Assembly (NCBI GenBank): GCA_023485185.1
Contig: JAMCZP010000359.1
Coordinates: 1 to 16,555, forward strand
Origin: Gammaproteobacteria bacterium
Lineage (GTDB): Bacteria > Pseudomonadota > Gammaproteobacteria > Pseudomonadales > Halomonadaceae
Length of the DNA stretch: 16,555 bases
Direction of reading: 5' to 3'
The first letter of the stretch is position 1. Every line of letters begins with the position of its first letter. The notes below the pieces were generated by a model. The model searched no databases. It worked only from the letters and a program-made list of their open reading frames with translations, and was not told where the DNA came from. This document shows positions 1 to 7,141 of this stretch, piece by piece. Both the position numbers and the translations under genes were made by a program.

Positions 1-4
1 TTAC

Positions 5-121
5 GCCTGACGACCATAGCACGCGTGAACCACCTGATCCCATGCCGAACTCAGAAGTGAAACCGCTTAGCGCCGATGGTAGTGTGGGGTCTCCCCATGC
101 GAGAGTAGGTCATCGTCAGGC
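5..121 (+). rRNA. rrf: 5S ribosomal RNA
   Basis: This is a complete 5S rRNA of about 117 nt. The ends pair as the terminal helix (GCCTGACGA at the 5' end with TCGTCAGGC at the 3' end). The conserved gammaproteobacterial blocks CCATGCCGAACTCAGAAGTG and GCCGATGGTAGTGTGGGG are present in the right order. It should be the last gene of an rRNA operon whose 23S and 16S genes lie upstream, outside the window. The exact mature ends may differ by one or two bases. Confidence 0.96.
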
Positions 122-132
122 ACTTATTTAAG

Positions 133-166
133 AAAAACCTCAAGTACCCTGTGCTTGGGGTTTTTT
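133..166 (+). terminator. Rho-independent terminator of the rRNA operon
   Basis: The sequence AAAAACCTCAAG at 133-144 pairs with CTTGGGGTTTTT at 154-165 (one G-U pair), leaving a 9-nt loop and a run of six T at 161-166. It lies 12 bases after the 5S gene, as expected for the end of an rrn operon. The A-tract on the left arm means it could also act in the opposite direction. Confidence 0.85.
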
Positions 167-192
167 ATTGCGTGGAAAAAAGAAACCCGCCA

Positions 193-278
193 TGTCATGG
201 CGAGGAGCGCAGCGACGCGGCCAGCTCGTCCTGCGGTGGCAGCTACCTCGAGATCGCCACGCTTCGCTCGTGATGACA
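193..278. repeat. REP/MITE-like inverted repeat between rrn and hisC
   Basis: TGTCATGGCGAG at 193-204 is matched in inverted orientation by CTCGTGATGACA at 267-278, with two mismatches. The interior holds the GAGGAGCGCAGCGACG and CGCCACGCTTCGCTCG type sequence that I know from dispersed palindromic repeats of the 'GTCATTGCGAG...' kind in many bacterial chromosomes. No protein is encoded, so it would be a non-autonomous or structural repeat. That it is repeated in the genome is an inference, because only one copy is visible here. Confidence 0.55.
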
Positions 279-300
279 CAGCGTCGTTGCGAGATAAAGC

Positions 301-328
301 AGCCGCCTACTAAAGCAGGTAGGAGGCT
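301..328 (-). terminator. Probable hairpin terminator after hisC
   Basis: AGCCGCCTAC at 301-310 pairs with GTAGGAGGCT at 319-328 (one mismatch, 8-nt loop). Read on the minus strand it begins 9 bases beyond the hisC stop codon and is followed by GCTTTATCT, which is only a weak T-tract. It is probably a modest terminator for hisC. Confidence 0.5.
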
Positions 329-337
329 GGCTAAAGG

Positions 338-1399
338 TTAAACGCAGATTGTCTCCACCGCCTCAATCAGGCTATCCATTTCATCATCGGTGCCGATGGT
401 GATACGCAGGAAGTTATTGAGTTCTGAAGTATTAAAATGGCGTACCAGAATCCCGCGCTCACGTAGCGCTGAAAAAAGCTGCGCGCCTTCGTAATCAGGA
501 TGCTGAGCAAGCACAAAGTTAGCCTTAGAGGGCAGCACTTTAAATCCCAAAGTTTCGAGACGCTGGCGAGTTCGCTCACGTGTGGTAATAACATGCTCGC
601 GGCAGGCTTCAAAATGTTTCGGATCATTGAGTGCTGCAATACCCACTAGGCTTGCCAAGCTATCCACTGGGTATGAATTGAAAGAATCTTTTACCCGCTG
701 TAAGCCATCCATCAACTCTTCTGAGCCCACTGCATAGCCTAGGCGTAGGCCTGCCAAGCTACGTGATTTTGAAAATGTGCCGGTGACCAGTAGATTTGGG
801 TAACGATCAATTAGCGCTACAGCGCTCTCAGCGCCGAAATCCACATACGCCTCGTCTACCAGCACCACCCGATCTGTGACGCGCTTAAGCAGTGCCTCAA
901 TAGTTGCCAAAGAGTGCGCATGGCCCGTTGGTGCGTTAGGGTTGGCAAAGATAACGCCGCTGCGTTCGGTAGCGGCAGCCAGAGCCTCTATATCGACTTC
1001 CCAATGCGCATTAAGCGGATGTTTACGCAGTTCCACACCGTAAAGATTCGCATAAACAGGGTAGAAGCTATAGGTGATCGCGGGGACGTCTAAGGGGGCG
1101 TCGTGGCAAAAAAACGCTTGGAAAGCGAATGCCAGCACCTCATCGGAGCCATTGCCTACAAACACCTGATGACTGGTTACCTTAAAGGCCTTGGCCAGTG
1201 CCTCGCGCAGTGCTGCAGAAGTTGGGTCAGGGTAAAGGCGTAAATGGTCGGTGGCATAGTTACGTAACGCCTCACCAACGCCTGGGGCAGGCGGATAAGG
1301 GTTTTCGTTAGTGTTGAGCTTAATAACCCGCTCGCGTGGCTGCTCACCGGGGATGTAAGGGGTTAATTCCCGAACAGCCGGACTCCAGTATTGGCTCAT
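338..1399 (-). CDS. hisC: Histidinol-phosphate aminotransferase
   Basis: HisC is a cytoplasmic PLP enzyme of aminotransferase class I/II. It converts imidazole-acetol phosphate and glutamate to histidinol phosphate and 2-oxoglutarate. The protein of 353 residues is full length. Visible motifs are KLNTNENPYPP near the N-terminus, the NPNAPTG substrate/cofactor loop at about 153-159, VDEAYVDF at about 181-188 with the PLP-contacting Asp and Tyr, and FSKSRSLAGLRLGY, whose Lys (about 211) should form the Schiff base. I chose the ATG at 1397-1399 because the protein then begins MSQYWSP, like known homologues; a TTG 24 bases upstream extends the frame but looks like leader. It stands alone between the rRNA operon and the divergent lipoprotein gene, about 8.5 kb from hisBHAF. 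Such aminotransferases can also accept aromatic substrates, so some overlap with aromatic amino acid metabolism is possible. Confidence 0.95.
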   Translation of the reverse strand: MSQYWSPAVRELTPYIPGEQPRERVIKLNTNENPYPPAPGVGEALRNYATDHLRLYPDPTSAALREALAKAFKVTSHQVFVGNGSDEVLAFAFQAFFCHDAPLDVPAITYSFYPVYANLYGVELRKHPLNAHWEVDIEALAAATERSGVIFANPNAPTGHAHSLATIEALLKRVTDRVVLVDEAYVDFGAESAVALIDRYPNLLVTGTFSKSRSLAGLRLGYAVGSEELMDGLQRVKDSFNSYPVDSLASLVGIAALNDPKHFEACREHVITTRERTRQRLETLGFKVLPSKANFVLAQHPDYEGAQLFSALRERGILVRHFNTSELNNFLRITIGTDDEMDSLIEAVETICV

Positions 1400-1566
1400 G
1401 AGTGTAACCTGATATCCTAGCAAGGTAGTCGCCCATGGTCGCTTGATGGCTGGCTAAGCGCAAGCATTCGCAACGCTAGGGGTGGGCGTTGCACCTTGTA
1501 GCAGTTATGCTGTCACAACAGCGCGTAATAAATGTGATGTCCAACACGAGATTAAGGAGACACTCT

Positions 1567-2013
1567 ATGCAACTCAAGAGTTTGCTAGCCGGTTCGGCTA
1601 TGTTGGCACTGCTGGCTGGCTGTGCGAGCAGCCCAATGGAACAGCAGCAAGAAGAAGCAGCCAGCGCACAGCAAAATTACCAGGGTTCACTACCTTGCCG
1701 TAACTGTGATGGGATTGATTTGGATGTCACCATGGTGGGTGATGAAATGAGCGCAGCTGAAGAGCGCACATTTACACTCAACGCTACTTACCGTAATCAC
1801 CCCCAAACGCCGCCGGATGAAAACTATGCGGGGAACTGGGAAGTGCTGACCGGCACGCCGTCTGATCCAGACGCCACTGTTTATGAGTTAACGCCGAATG
1901 GCGAAGGCCAAATTTACTACTTCATGCGTATTGATGAGCGCACGTTAGAGTTAATTGATCCAGAACGCCGCCGCTTTGAAAATGGTGAAATGCTGCAGCT
2001 AACGCGTCAATAA
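1567..2013 (+). CDS. NlpE-like outer-membrane lipoprotein (N-terminal domain only)
   Basis: This encodes a 148-residue lipoprotein. The signal peptide MQLKSLLAG...LALLAGC carries a lipobox with the lipidated Cys at 19; the Ala-Ser-Ser after it fits outer-membrane sorting. The mature part has a polar Gln/Glu-rich linker and then GSLPCRNCDGI (Cys44 and Cys47, a CXXC pair), the signature of the NlpE N-terminal domain. NYAGNWEVL and a C-terminal LELIDPERRRF segment follow. E. coli NlpE, a copper/adhesion sensor that activates the Cpx response, has a further C-terminal domain that is absent here, so signalling is uncertain. The ATG at 1567 is preceded by TAAGGAGA at good spacing; reading from a TTG at 1489 would bury the signal peptide. 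It is monocistronic, with a terminator immediately downstream and hisC divergent. Confidence 0.85.
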   Translation: MQLKSLLAGSAMLALLAGCASSPMEQQQEEAASAQQNYQGSLPCRNCDGIDLDVTMVGDEMSAAEERTFTLNATYRNHPQTPPDENYAGNWEVLTGTPSDPDATVYELTPNGEGQIYYFMRIDERTLELIDPERRRFENGEMLQLTRQ

Positions 2014-2032
2014 CGCAGTAGCAAACAGTGTG

Positions 2033-2056
2033 AAAGGCGGCCAATGGCCGCCTTTT
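2033..2056 (+). terminator. Rho-independent terminator after the NlpE-like gene
   Basis: AAAGGCGGCC (2033-2042) and GGCCGCCTTT (2046-2055) form a perfect 10-bp stem with a 3-nt AAT loop, ending in four T. It starts 20 bases after the lipoprotein stop codon. Because it is strong, radA downstream probably needs its own promoter, which I could not identify in the AT-rich stretch that follows. Confidence 0.85.
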
Positions 2057-2150
2057 GTATATATAAATGGTATCTGGGTAGTTCAACTTGGAAATTACTC
2101 AGTGATAGCTATTACATCATCATAAAGATAGAAGCAGTGTTGATTTACCT

Positions 2151-2249
2151 GAAGCCAAAAGCGCCTTTGTATGTACCGAATGCGGTGCTGAATTTCGCAA
2201 ATGGCAGGGGCAGTGCAGCAGTTGCCAGGAGTGGAATACCTTAACCGAG
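2151..2249 (+). other. RadA zinc-finger coding segment without a start codon
   Basis: Reading in the radA frame, these 33 codons encode EAKSAFVCTECGAEF followed by the second CSSC pair, i.e. the four-cysteine zinc finger that opens normal RadA proteins (CxxC...CxxC). The frame is open back to a TAG at 2106-2108. However, none of the codons from 2109 to 2249 is ATG, GTG or TTG, and no Shine-Dalgarno sequence is visible. The segment should belong to RadA, because its sequence is well conserved, but how it is translated cannot be seen. Confidence 0.8.
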
Positions 2250-3515
2250 GTGCACTTGGCGAGTGCACGTCCCGGTGCCGGGGCCTCCCCTGGGCGTAGC
2301 GGTTATGCAGGTGATCTCTCGCGAGAAGTGATTGATCTAGGCAATGTTGATCTTAGTGAAGTACCGCGGATGAGCTCTACTTTCGCTGAGTTTGATCGTG
2401 TGCTGGGTGGTGGGCTTGTACCTGGTTCAGCAGTGTTGCTGGGCGGTAACCCCGGGGCAGGTAAATCAACACTGCTTCTACAAACGGCCTGCAAGCTGGC
2501 TCAGCAGCGGCGTATTCTCTATGTGACGGGGGAGGAGTCATTGTCCCAGGTCGCTATGCGTGCTCACCGCCTGCAACTGCCTACGAATGGTTTGAAAATG
2601 CTAGCGGAAACCAGTGTCGAAACCATTCTGGCGGTAGCTGAGCGCGAGAAGCCTGAAATTCTGGTGATTGATTCTATCCAAACCATGCATCTGGAAGATA
2701 TCAGTTCTGCGCCCGGTGGCGTTGCCCAGGTACGCGAGTCTGCGGCGGCCTTAACGCGTTTTGCCAAGAAAACTAATACAGTGCTGTTATTAGTAGGGCA
2801 CGTGACCAAAGACGGCTCGCTGGCAGGGCCAAAAGTGCTTGAGCATATGATTGATGCCTCACTGCTATTGGAAGGAGGCGCGGACTCGCGCTTTCGTACC
2901 CTACGCGGCCAGAAGAACCGCTTTGGAGCGGTTAACGAGCTAGGCGTTTTCGCGATGCTGGAGCAAGGCCTTAAAGAAGTTAAAAACCCCAGCGCGATTT
3001 TTCTTTCCCGCCAAGAGGTACAGGCACCGGGTAGCTTGGTGATGGTGGTGTGGGAAGGCACTCGGCCTATTCTAGTTGAAGTACAGGCATTGGTAGATGA
3101 ATCAGCATTGGGTAATCCACGCCGGGTAGCGGTCGGCGTAGACCAAAATCGCTTGGCTATGCTGCTGGCGGTGCTCAATCGTCACGGCGGGCTGTTTACC
3201 GGCGATCAAGATGTGTTCTTGAACGTGGTAGGTGGGGTGAAAGTACTTGAGACCAGCGCTGACCTAGCGGTACTACTAGCGGTAGTGTCGAGCCTGCAAA
3301 ACCGTGCGCTGCCGAAAGAGTTAGTGGTGTTTGGGGAAGTAGGGTTGTCTGGGGAGATACGCCCGGTACCCAGCGGTCAAGAGCGGATTGCCGAAGCTGC
3401 CAAGCACGGTTTTTTACGGGCCATCGTCCCCCGTGGAAATGCCCCCAAGCATGCCCCGCAAGGCATGGAGGTCATTGCCGTGGATAAATTAAGCGATGCC
3501 CTAGATGCTCTGTAG
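2250..3515 (+). CDS. radA: DNA repair/recombination ATPase RadA (Sms), start uncertain
   Basis: RadA is a RecA-like helicase/ATPase that promotes branch migration and processing of recombination intermediates. From the first possible start, a GTG at 2250, the protein has 421 residues. Visible features are a Walker A GGNPGAGKST at 65-74, a Walker B ILVIDS at about 137-142, the RadA-specific KNRFG motif at 222-226, and a C-terminal Lon-protease-like domain (from about 250, including GEVGLSGEIRPV). Normal RadA is about 455-460 residues with an N-terminal C4 zinc finger. Here that finger is encoded in frame just upstream (33 more codons) but has no start codon, so the GTG is probably not the true start. 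The rest is intact and conserved, which argues against a simple pseudogene. A sequence error, a lost start codon or a frameshift near 2140-2160 are the main explanations. Confidence 0.9.
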   Translation: MHLASARPGAGASPGRSGYAGDLSREVIDLGNVDLSEVPRMSSTFAEFDRVLGGGLVPGSAVLLGGNPGAGKSTLLLQTACKLAQQRRILYVTGEESLSQVAMRAHRLQLPTNGLKMLAETSVETILAVAEREKPEILVIDSIQTMHLEDISSAPGGVAQVRESAAALTRFAKKTNTVLLLVGHVTKDGSLAGPKVLEHMIDASLLLEGGADSRFRTLRGQKNRFGAVNELGVFAMLEQGLKEVKNPSAIFLSRQEVQAPGSLVMVVWEGTRPILVEVQALVDESALGNPRRVAVGVDQNRLAMLLAVLNRHGGLFTGDQDVFLNVVGGVKVLETSADLAVLLAVVSSLQNRALPKELVVFGEVGLSGEIRPVPSGQERIAEAAKHGFLRAIVPRGNAPKHAPQGMEVIAVDKLSDALDAL

Positions 3516-3601
3516 TGCAAGGAACTTTTAAACATAAGACGCGCGTTAGCGTGAGCTATGCTTAGTGTGTTTGATAATCTTGAGTGCCAAGGAGAGACAC
3601 C

Positions 3602-4639
3602 ATGAGTACGATTCGTCTGACCCAATATAGTCACGGTGCAGGCTGCGGCTGCAAGATTGCCCCGGACGTGCTGGATGGGATTCTGGCCAAAGCGGGACCA
3701 GCAGCAGGCCATAAGCAACTTATTGTTGGCAATCAAGGGCGCGAAGATGCCGCCGTATACGATCTCGGCGATGGCCGTGGCATGATCGCCACCACTGACT
3801 TCTTTATGCCGATTGTCGACGACCCGTTTGATTTTGGTCGTATTGCCGCCACCAATGCCATCAGTGACGTTTACGCTATGGGCGGCACACCGGTCATGGC
3901 GTTAGGTATCTTGGGGTGGCCGCTGGATAAGCTTAGCGCCGAAGTGGCGGGCGATGTCATGGCCGGTGCGCAAGCCGTCTGTCGCGAGCTGTGCGTTGCC
4001 TTGGCCGGTGGGCATTCCATTGATGCTCCAGAGCCTATCTTCGGTTTAGCCGTTAATGGCTTGGTCGACCTAGACAAGCTCAAGCTAAACAGCACCGCTA
4101 AAGCGGGTGACTTGCTCTATCTAACCAAGCCGCTAGGCGTGGGTATGTTAACCACTGCGGAAAAGCGTGGTTTGCTGGAAGCCGGGCATCACGGCCTTGC
4201 CCGAGAAACCATGCTGAAGTCCAACCGCATTGGTGTGAAACTCGCTGATGTTAAAGGCGTTAATGCCATGACCGATGTCACTGGTTTTGGTCTGGCAGGC
4301 CATCTTTCTGAAATGTGCCATGCCAGCGGTGTGATGGCCCAAATTGATTTCCGCAAGCTGCCACGTTTAGCCGAAGCTGAAGCGTACCGTCGCCTAGGCG
4401 CGGTACCGGGTGGCACGCTGCGTAATCGCGATGCCTTGGGTGAAAGCTTCCCCGCCATGGATGAAGCCCACTGGCAATGGCTATGTGACCCGCAAACGTC
4501 GGGTGGCCTGCTGCTAAGCGTAGACCCCGCCTGGGAAGATGACGTTGAGCGTATTGGCCGTGAATATGGCCTGACATTGCACTCCTTTGGCGTTATGAAA
4601 GCGCGCCAAGGCAAAGCGTCAATTGAGGTTCTCGGGTGA
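3602..4639 (+). CDS. selD: Selenide, water dikinase (selenophosphate synthase)
   Basis: SelD makes selenophosphate from selenide and ATP, giving AMP and phosphate; it is the selenium donor for 2-selenouridine in tRNA and for selenocysteine. The 345-residue protein aligns with the E. coli enzyme from end to end in my reading. The active-site segment YSHGAGCGCKI carries Cys15 and Lys18, equivalent to E. coli Cys17 and Lys20, so this is a Cys form and not a selenocysteine form. DFFMPIVDDPFDFGRIAATNAISD, GGHSIDAPEPIFGLAV, AMTDVTGFGL and CDPQTSGGLL are further family motifs (nucleotide and Mg binding). I chose the ATG at 3602, preceded by AAGGAGA; an in-frame ATG at 3584 lies ahead of that ribosome site. 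The stop overlaps the mnmH start as GTGA. With no selA, selB or selC in view, its local role is clearest for tRNA selenation. Confidence 0.96.
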   Translation: MSTIRLTQYSHGAGCGCKIAPDVLDGILAKAGPAAGHKQLIVGNQGREDAAVYDLGDGRGMIATTDFFMPIVDDPFDFGRIAATNAISDVYAMGGTPVMALGILGWPLDKLSAEVAGDVMAGAQAVCRELCVALAGGHSIDAPEPIFGLAVNGLVDLDKLKLNSTAKAGDLLYLTKPLGVGMLTTAEKRGLLEAGHHGLARETMLKSNRIGVKLADVKGVNAMTDVTGFGLAGHLSEMCHASGVMAQIDFRKLPRLAEAEAYRRLGAVPGGTLRNRDALGESFPAMDEAHWQWLCDPQTSGGLLLSVDPAWEDDVERIGREYGLTLHSFGVMKARQGKASIEVLG

Positions 4640-5724
4640 CCCTGGCTATCACACCTTCATCTCTGAATTTAATCAGTGACGAACGGCCGTTCATAGACGT
4701 ACGCGCCCCGGTAGAGTTTGCCCAAGGCGCGCTGCCGGGCGCGGTCAATTTACCGCTGATGAACGATCAAGAACGCCATCAGGTTGGCATCGCTTATAAG
4801 CAGCAGGGCCAAGCCGCGGCTATTTCGCTGGGCGAGCGCTTAGTCAGCGGTGAGATCAAACAAGCCCGAATCAACGCCTGGCAGACGTATTTAACCGAGT
4901 ATCCGGACGCGCTTATTTACTGCTTTCGCGGCGGACTGCGCTCACAAATTGCTCAGCAATGGTTAGAAGAGGCAGGCACTTCCAGACCACGCCTGCAAGG
5001 GGGCTGGAAGGCCATGCGCCAAGCCCTCTGCGCCCGTATTGAGGCGGCAACTTTACAGCCAATGCTGGTCGTCGCAGGGCTTACCGGATGTGCTAAAACT
5101 ACGCTGATCAATCAACTCGACAATGGCATCGATTTAGAAGCCTATGCGCACCACAAAGGCTCTGCTTTTGGGCGCAGGCCTGAAGAGCCCGCTACGCAAA
5201 TCAACTTTGAACATGCGCTAGCCAAACGGCTACTGGGCCTGACGGGGGGCTTGGTCATCGAAGATGAGTCGCGCCAAATTGGTAATGCCAATATTCCTTT
5301 GAATTTCTGGCGAGCTTTGCAGCAAGCGCCCCGAGTGCGTATCGAAATGCCGTTGGATTGGCGGCTGGAGCAGATTCAGCAGGACTATATCATTGATCTG
5401 GAACAAGCCTATGTCGCCCGGCATGGTGCTTACCAAGGCTGGCAATTAATGCAGCAGCAGCTTAGTAACGCCCTGGTTCGATTAGGCAAGCGCCTTGGTA
5501 ATGCCCGCTTGCAGCGATTACAGCGGCTTCAGGTGTTAGCATTTAGAGAACATGCCCAGGGCAATTCTCAGGCCCATGAAGCATGGCTTGCACCGCTGCT
5601 TACCGAGTACTACGACCCGCTCTACCGCTACCATTTAGAGAAACAGCGCGAAAGCGCACCCGTGGAGATTCATGTGGGCGACTGGGAGAGCTGCCTGGCA
5701 GCCGCCAGGCAGTGGAACCGGTAA
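4636..5724 (+). CDS. mnmH: tRNA 2-selenouridine synthase
   Basis: MnmH (SelU, YbbB) replaces sulfur with selenium in 2-thiouridine at the wobble position of tRNAs for Lys, Glu and Gln, using selenophosphate and going through a geranylated intermediate. The 362-residue protein has an N-terminal rhodanese domain (DVRAPVEF at 21-28, active-site loop YCFRGGLRSQ with Cys96) and a P-loop domain starting GLTGCAKTT at 148-156. LEAYAHHKGSAFGR and EYYDPLYRYHLEK are further family signatures. The start is GTG at 4636, overlapping the selD stop by 4 bases, so translation is probably coupled. One oddity: the P-loop has Ala where the usual Gly precedes the Lys (E. coli, from memory, has GCTGCGKT). This may be tolerated, but it bears on nucleotide binding. 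Confidence 0.95.
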   Translation: MTLAITPSSLNLISDERPFIDVRAPVEFAQGALPGAVNLPLMNDQERHQVGIAYKQQGQAAAISLGERLVSGEIKQARINAWQTYLTEYPDALIYCFRGGLRSQIAQQWLEEAGTSRPRLQGGWKAMRQALCARIEAATLQPMLVVAGLTGCAKTTLINQLDNGIDLEAYAHHKGSAFGRRPEEPATQINFEHALAKRLLGLTGGLVIEDESRQIGNANIPLNFWRALQQAPRVRIEMPLDWRLEQIQQDYIIDLEQAYVARHGAYQGWQLMQQQLSNALVRLGKRLGNARLQRLQRLQVLAFREHAQGNSQAHEAWLAPLLTEYYDPLYRYHLEKQRESAPVEIHVGDWESCLAAARQWNR

Positions 5725-5748
5725 TTAACTCCCCTTAACGGCTTACGT

Positions 5749-6441
5749 TTATACGGCGCTAAGCCATTGGGTCATCAGCCTATCCAGTAGCGGTGCCAAG
5801 TGAATAAAGCGATTAGGATTTTCGTTGATTTGTGCATCGTTTTGTAAATAGCGGGAAGCGGCTGGGGATGACGCAACAGGCTGTGGTGTTGTGCTCAGCA
5901 ACTGCTTGACGCTGGCTGGGGTGACTTCCAGGTGGCAGAGTAGGCCAATGACGCGTCCGCTATCCCAACTAAACCCTTGCACGGGGGCTGCTTCGCTTCC
6001 GCCTAAAGAGAAGGCGTCGTCAGGTAGGCTGAACACATAGCGGTGCCACATAAAGGCCGTGAACTCTTCAGGTAAATCGAGGGTGCTTTCCGGCGCTAAG
6101 GTGACCGTATGCCAGCCTGTTTCTGGATAGGTGCCAGGAGCGACTACTGCTCCCAAAGCACGGGCTATCCAGTGCGCGCCCAAGCCAATACCCAATAACG
6201 GCTTTTGCCCATCCAAATAGCGATTGATGAGCTTATCTTCTGCCTTAAACCAAGTTGGTGGTTGGCTGATAAGTGCCTCTGGCCCATCAAGTATGATCAG
6301 CGCGTCACATTCGTTCGGGCGCGGGGTTAATTCTCCCGCATAGAGATGAAAAACGGTGTAACTATGCCCCATACTGGTTAGCCAGTCGGTTATACGAGCG
6401 GGGCCATGGTCAGGGCCGTGCTGTAGTAGATGAATATGCAT
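5749..6441 (-). CDS. Class I glutamine amidotransferase-like protein lacking the nucleophile Cys
   Basis: This is a 230-residue protein of the GMP-synthase-like class I amidotransferase fold. It begins MHIHLLQHGPDHGP and has the oxyanion region LIILDGPEA (48-56) and the nucleophile elbow PLLGIGLGAHW (81-91). In active relatives the elbow reads G-I-C-L-G; here the Cys is Gly86 (codon GGC). The triad His and Glu appear retained as CHLEVT (His170, Glu172). If the base call is right, glutaminase activity should be lost, and the protein may bind or regulate rather than hydrolyse. The ATG at 6439-6441 follows GAGGAGATTACC on the minus strand, a good ribosome site; a longer frame to 6504 would run across it. 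It converges with mnmH and diverges from yjaG. The substrate is unknown. Confidence 0.85.
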   Translation of the reverse strand: MHIHLLQHGPDHGPARITDWLTSMGHSYTVFHLYAGELTPRPNECDALIILDGPEALISQPPTWFKAEDKLINRYLDGQKPLLGIGLGAHWIARALGAVVAPGTYPETGWHTVTLAPESTLDLPEEFTAFMWHRYVFSLPDDAFSLGGSEAAPVQGFSWDSGRVIGLLCHLEVTPASVKQLLSTTPQPVASSPAASRYLQNDAQINENPNRFIHLAPLLDRLMTQWLSAV

Positions 6442-6535
6442 GGTAATCTCCTCGCCGGCCGAATCATCACTATCGACCATAACGTACCGGCTACTTTTCA
6501 CCAATATCCCACGTCAAGCGATCCAGGAAATCAGT

Positions 6536-7138
6536 ATGGTGTCGAAACCTCAGGGCTTTTATCAGCGGCTGCAAGAACTCTCATTACCTGCCCAGCAAGC
6601 CTTTATGGCGGCGCTATGCGAGCGCTTGCTTCCCAATTACGCGTTATATGAACAAACCACCGGCCAGGGTGATAGCCACACCCTGAGGGCGGTGCTGAGT
6701 TTGGTCTGGGAGCGGCTGAACGTGCCCAATGCCAGCATCGATTTTTCCCGGCAGGCAGAAAAGCTGGCCGAATGCGAGCCGCCTGAGGGTGATGATAGCT
6801 TTGGCGCGCGGCGCGCTCTAGATGCAGTGGTCTCTGTTTCAGCACTGTTAGACACGCTTCAAGGCGAGTCACCGGAAGCCGTGCTGGATGTTAGCCGTAC
6901 CTCCCGTGCAGGCGTTCGTGCTTTCATAGAACTCACCGAAGGCGAAGACGACGCCCAGGCGTTAGCACTGATTATCCGTGACCACCCGTTAATGGCGGAT
7001 GAAAACGACTTCCAAGACGCGGTGCTGGAAGCCGTTAGTGAAACGCTGGATAAAGCGGCATTAAAAGAAGTACGTGAGTTAGGGCGCAATGGTGGGATTA
7101 GCAACCTAGGGCTTACGCTTGAAGAAGCCGATGAGTAG
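6536..7138 (+). CDS. yjaG: DUF416 (YjaG family) protein
   Basis: This 200-residue soluble protein matches the DUF416/YjaG family of gammaproteobacteria, about 196 residues in E. coli. Shared landmarks are FMAALCERLLPNYALYEQTTG near the N-terminus, LSLVWERLNV, an acidic central part, ALDAVVSVSALLDTL, EAVLDVSRTS and a C-terminal NGGISNLGL. It is predicted all-helical, with no signal peptide. No biochemical role is established that I know of. The ATG at 6536 has AGGAAATC upstream. The start region faces the amidotransferase-like gene with 94 bases between, and the stop lies 3 bases from the converging outer-membrane gene; the sequence around both stops (GCGCCTAAAAGCGC) is a short palindrome. Confidence 0.88.
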   Translation: MVSKPQGFYQRLQELSLPAQQAFMAALCERLLPNYALYEQTTGQGDSHTLRAVLSLVWERLNVPNASIDFSRQAEKLAECEPPEGDDSFGARRALDAVVSVSALLDTLQGESPEAVLDVSRTSRAGVRAFIELTEGEDDAQALALIIRDHPLMADENDFQDAVLEAVSETLDKAALKEVRELGRNGGISNLGLTLEEADE

Positions 7139-7141
7139 CGC

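Noticed and set aside
1400..1423. The longer hisC beginning at a TTG at 1423.
   Set aside because: The extra eight residues do not resemble HisC N-termini, and the ATG at 1399 gives the usual MSQYWSP start.
2044..2244. A 66-codon ORF between the NlpE-like gene and radA.
   Set aside because: It starts inside the terminator hairpin and its second half is the radA zinc-finger region in the wrong frame. It was kept only as part of the frameshift argument for radA.
2250..3515. Calling radA a pseudogene.
   Set aside because: All ATPase and Lon-like motifs and the in-frame zinc finger are intact with no internal stop; only the start codon is missing, which could be a single base error.
3602..3660. 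Possible selenocysteine codon in selD.
   Set aside because: The active-site residue is encoded as Cys (TGC) in GAGCGCK; no in-frame TGA precedes the true stop.
4189..4614. Long minus-strand ORFs inside selD, asmA and radA.
   Set aside because: They are shadows of the well-supported plus-strand genes, with low-complexity Ser/Arg-rich translations and no ribosome sites.
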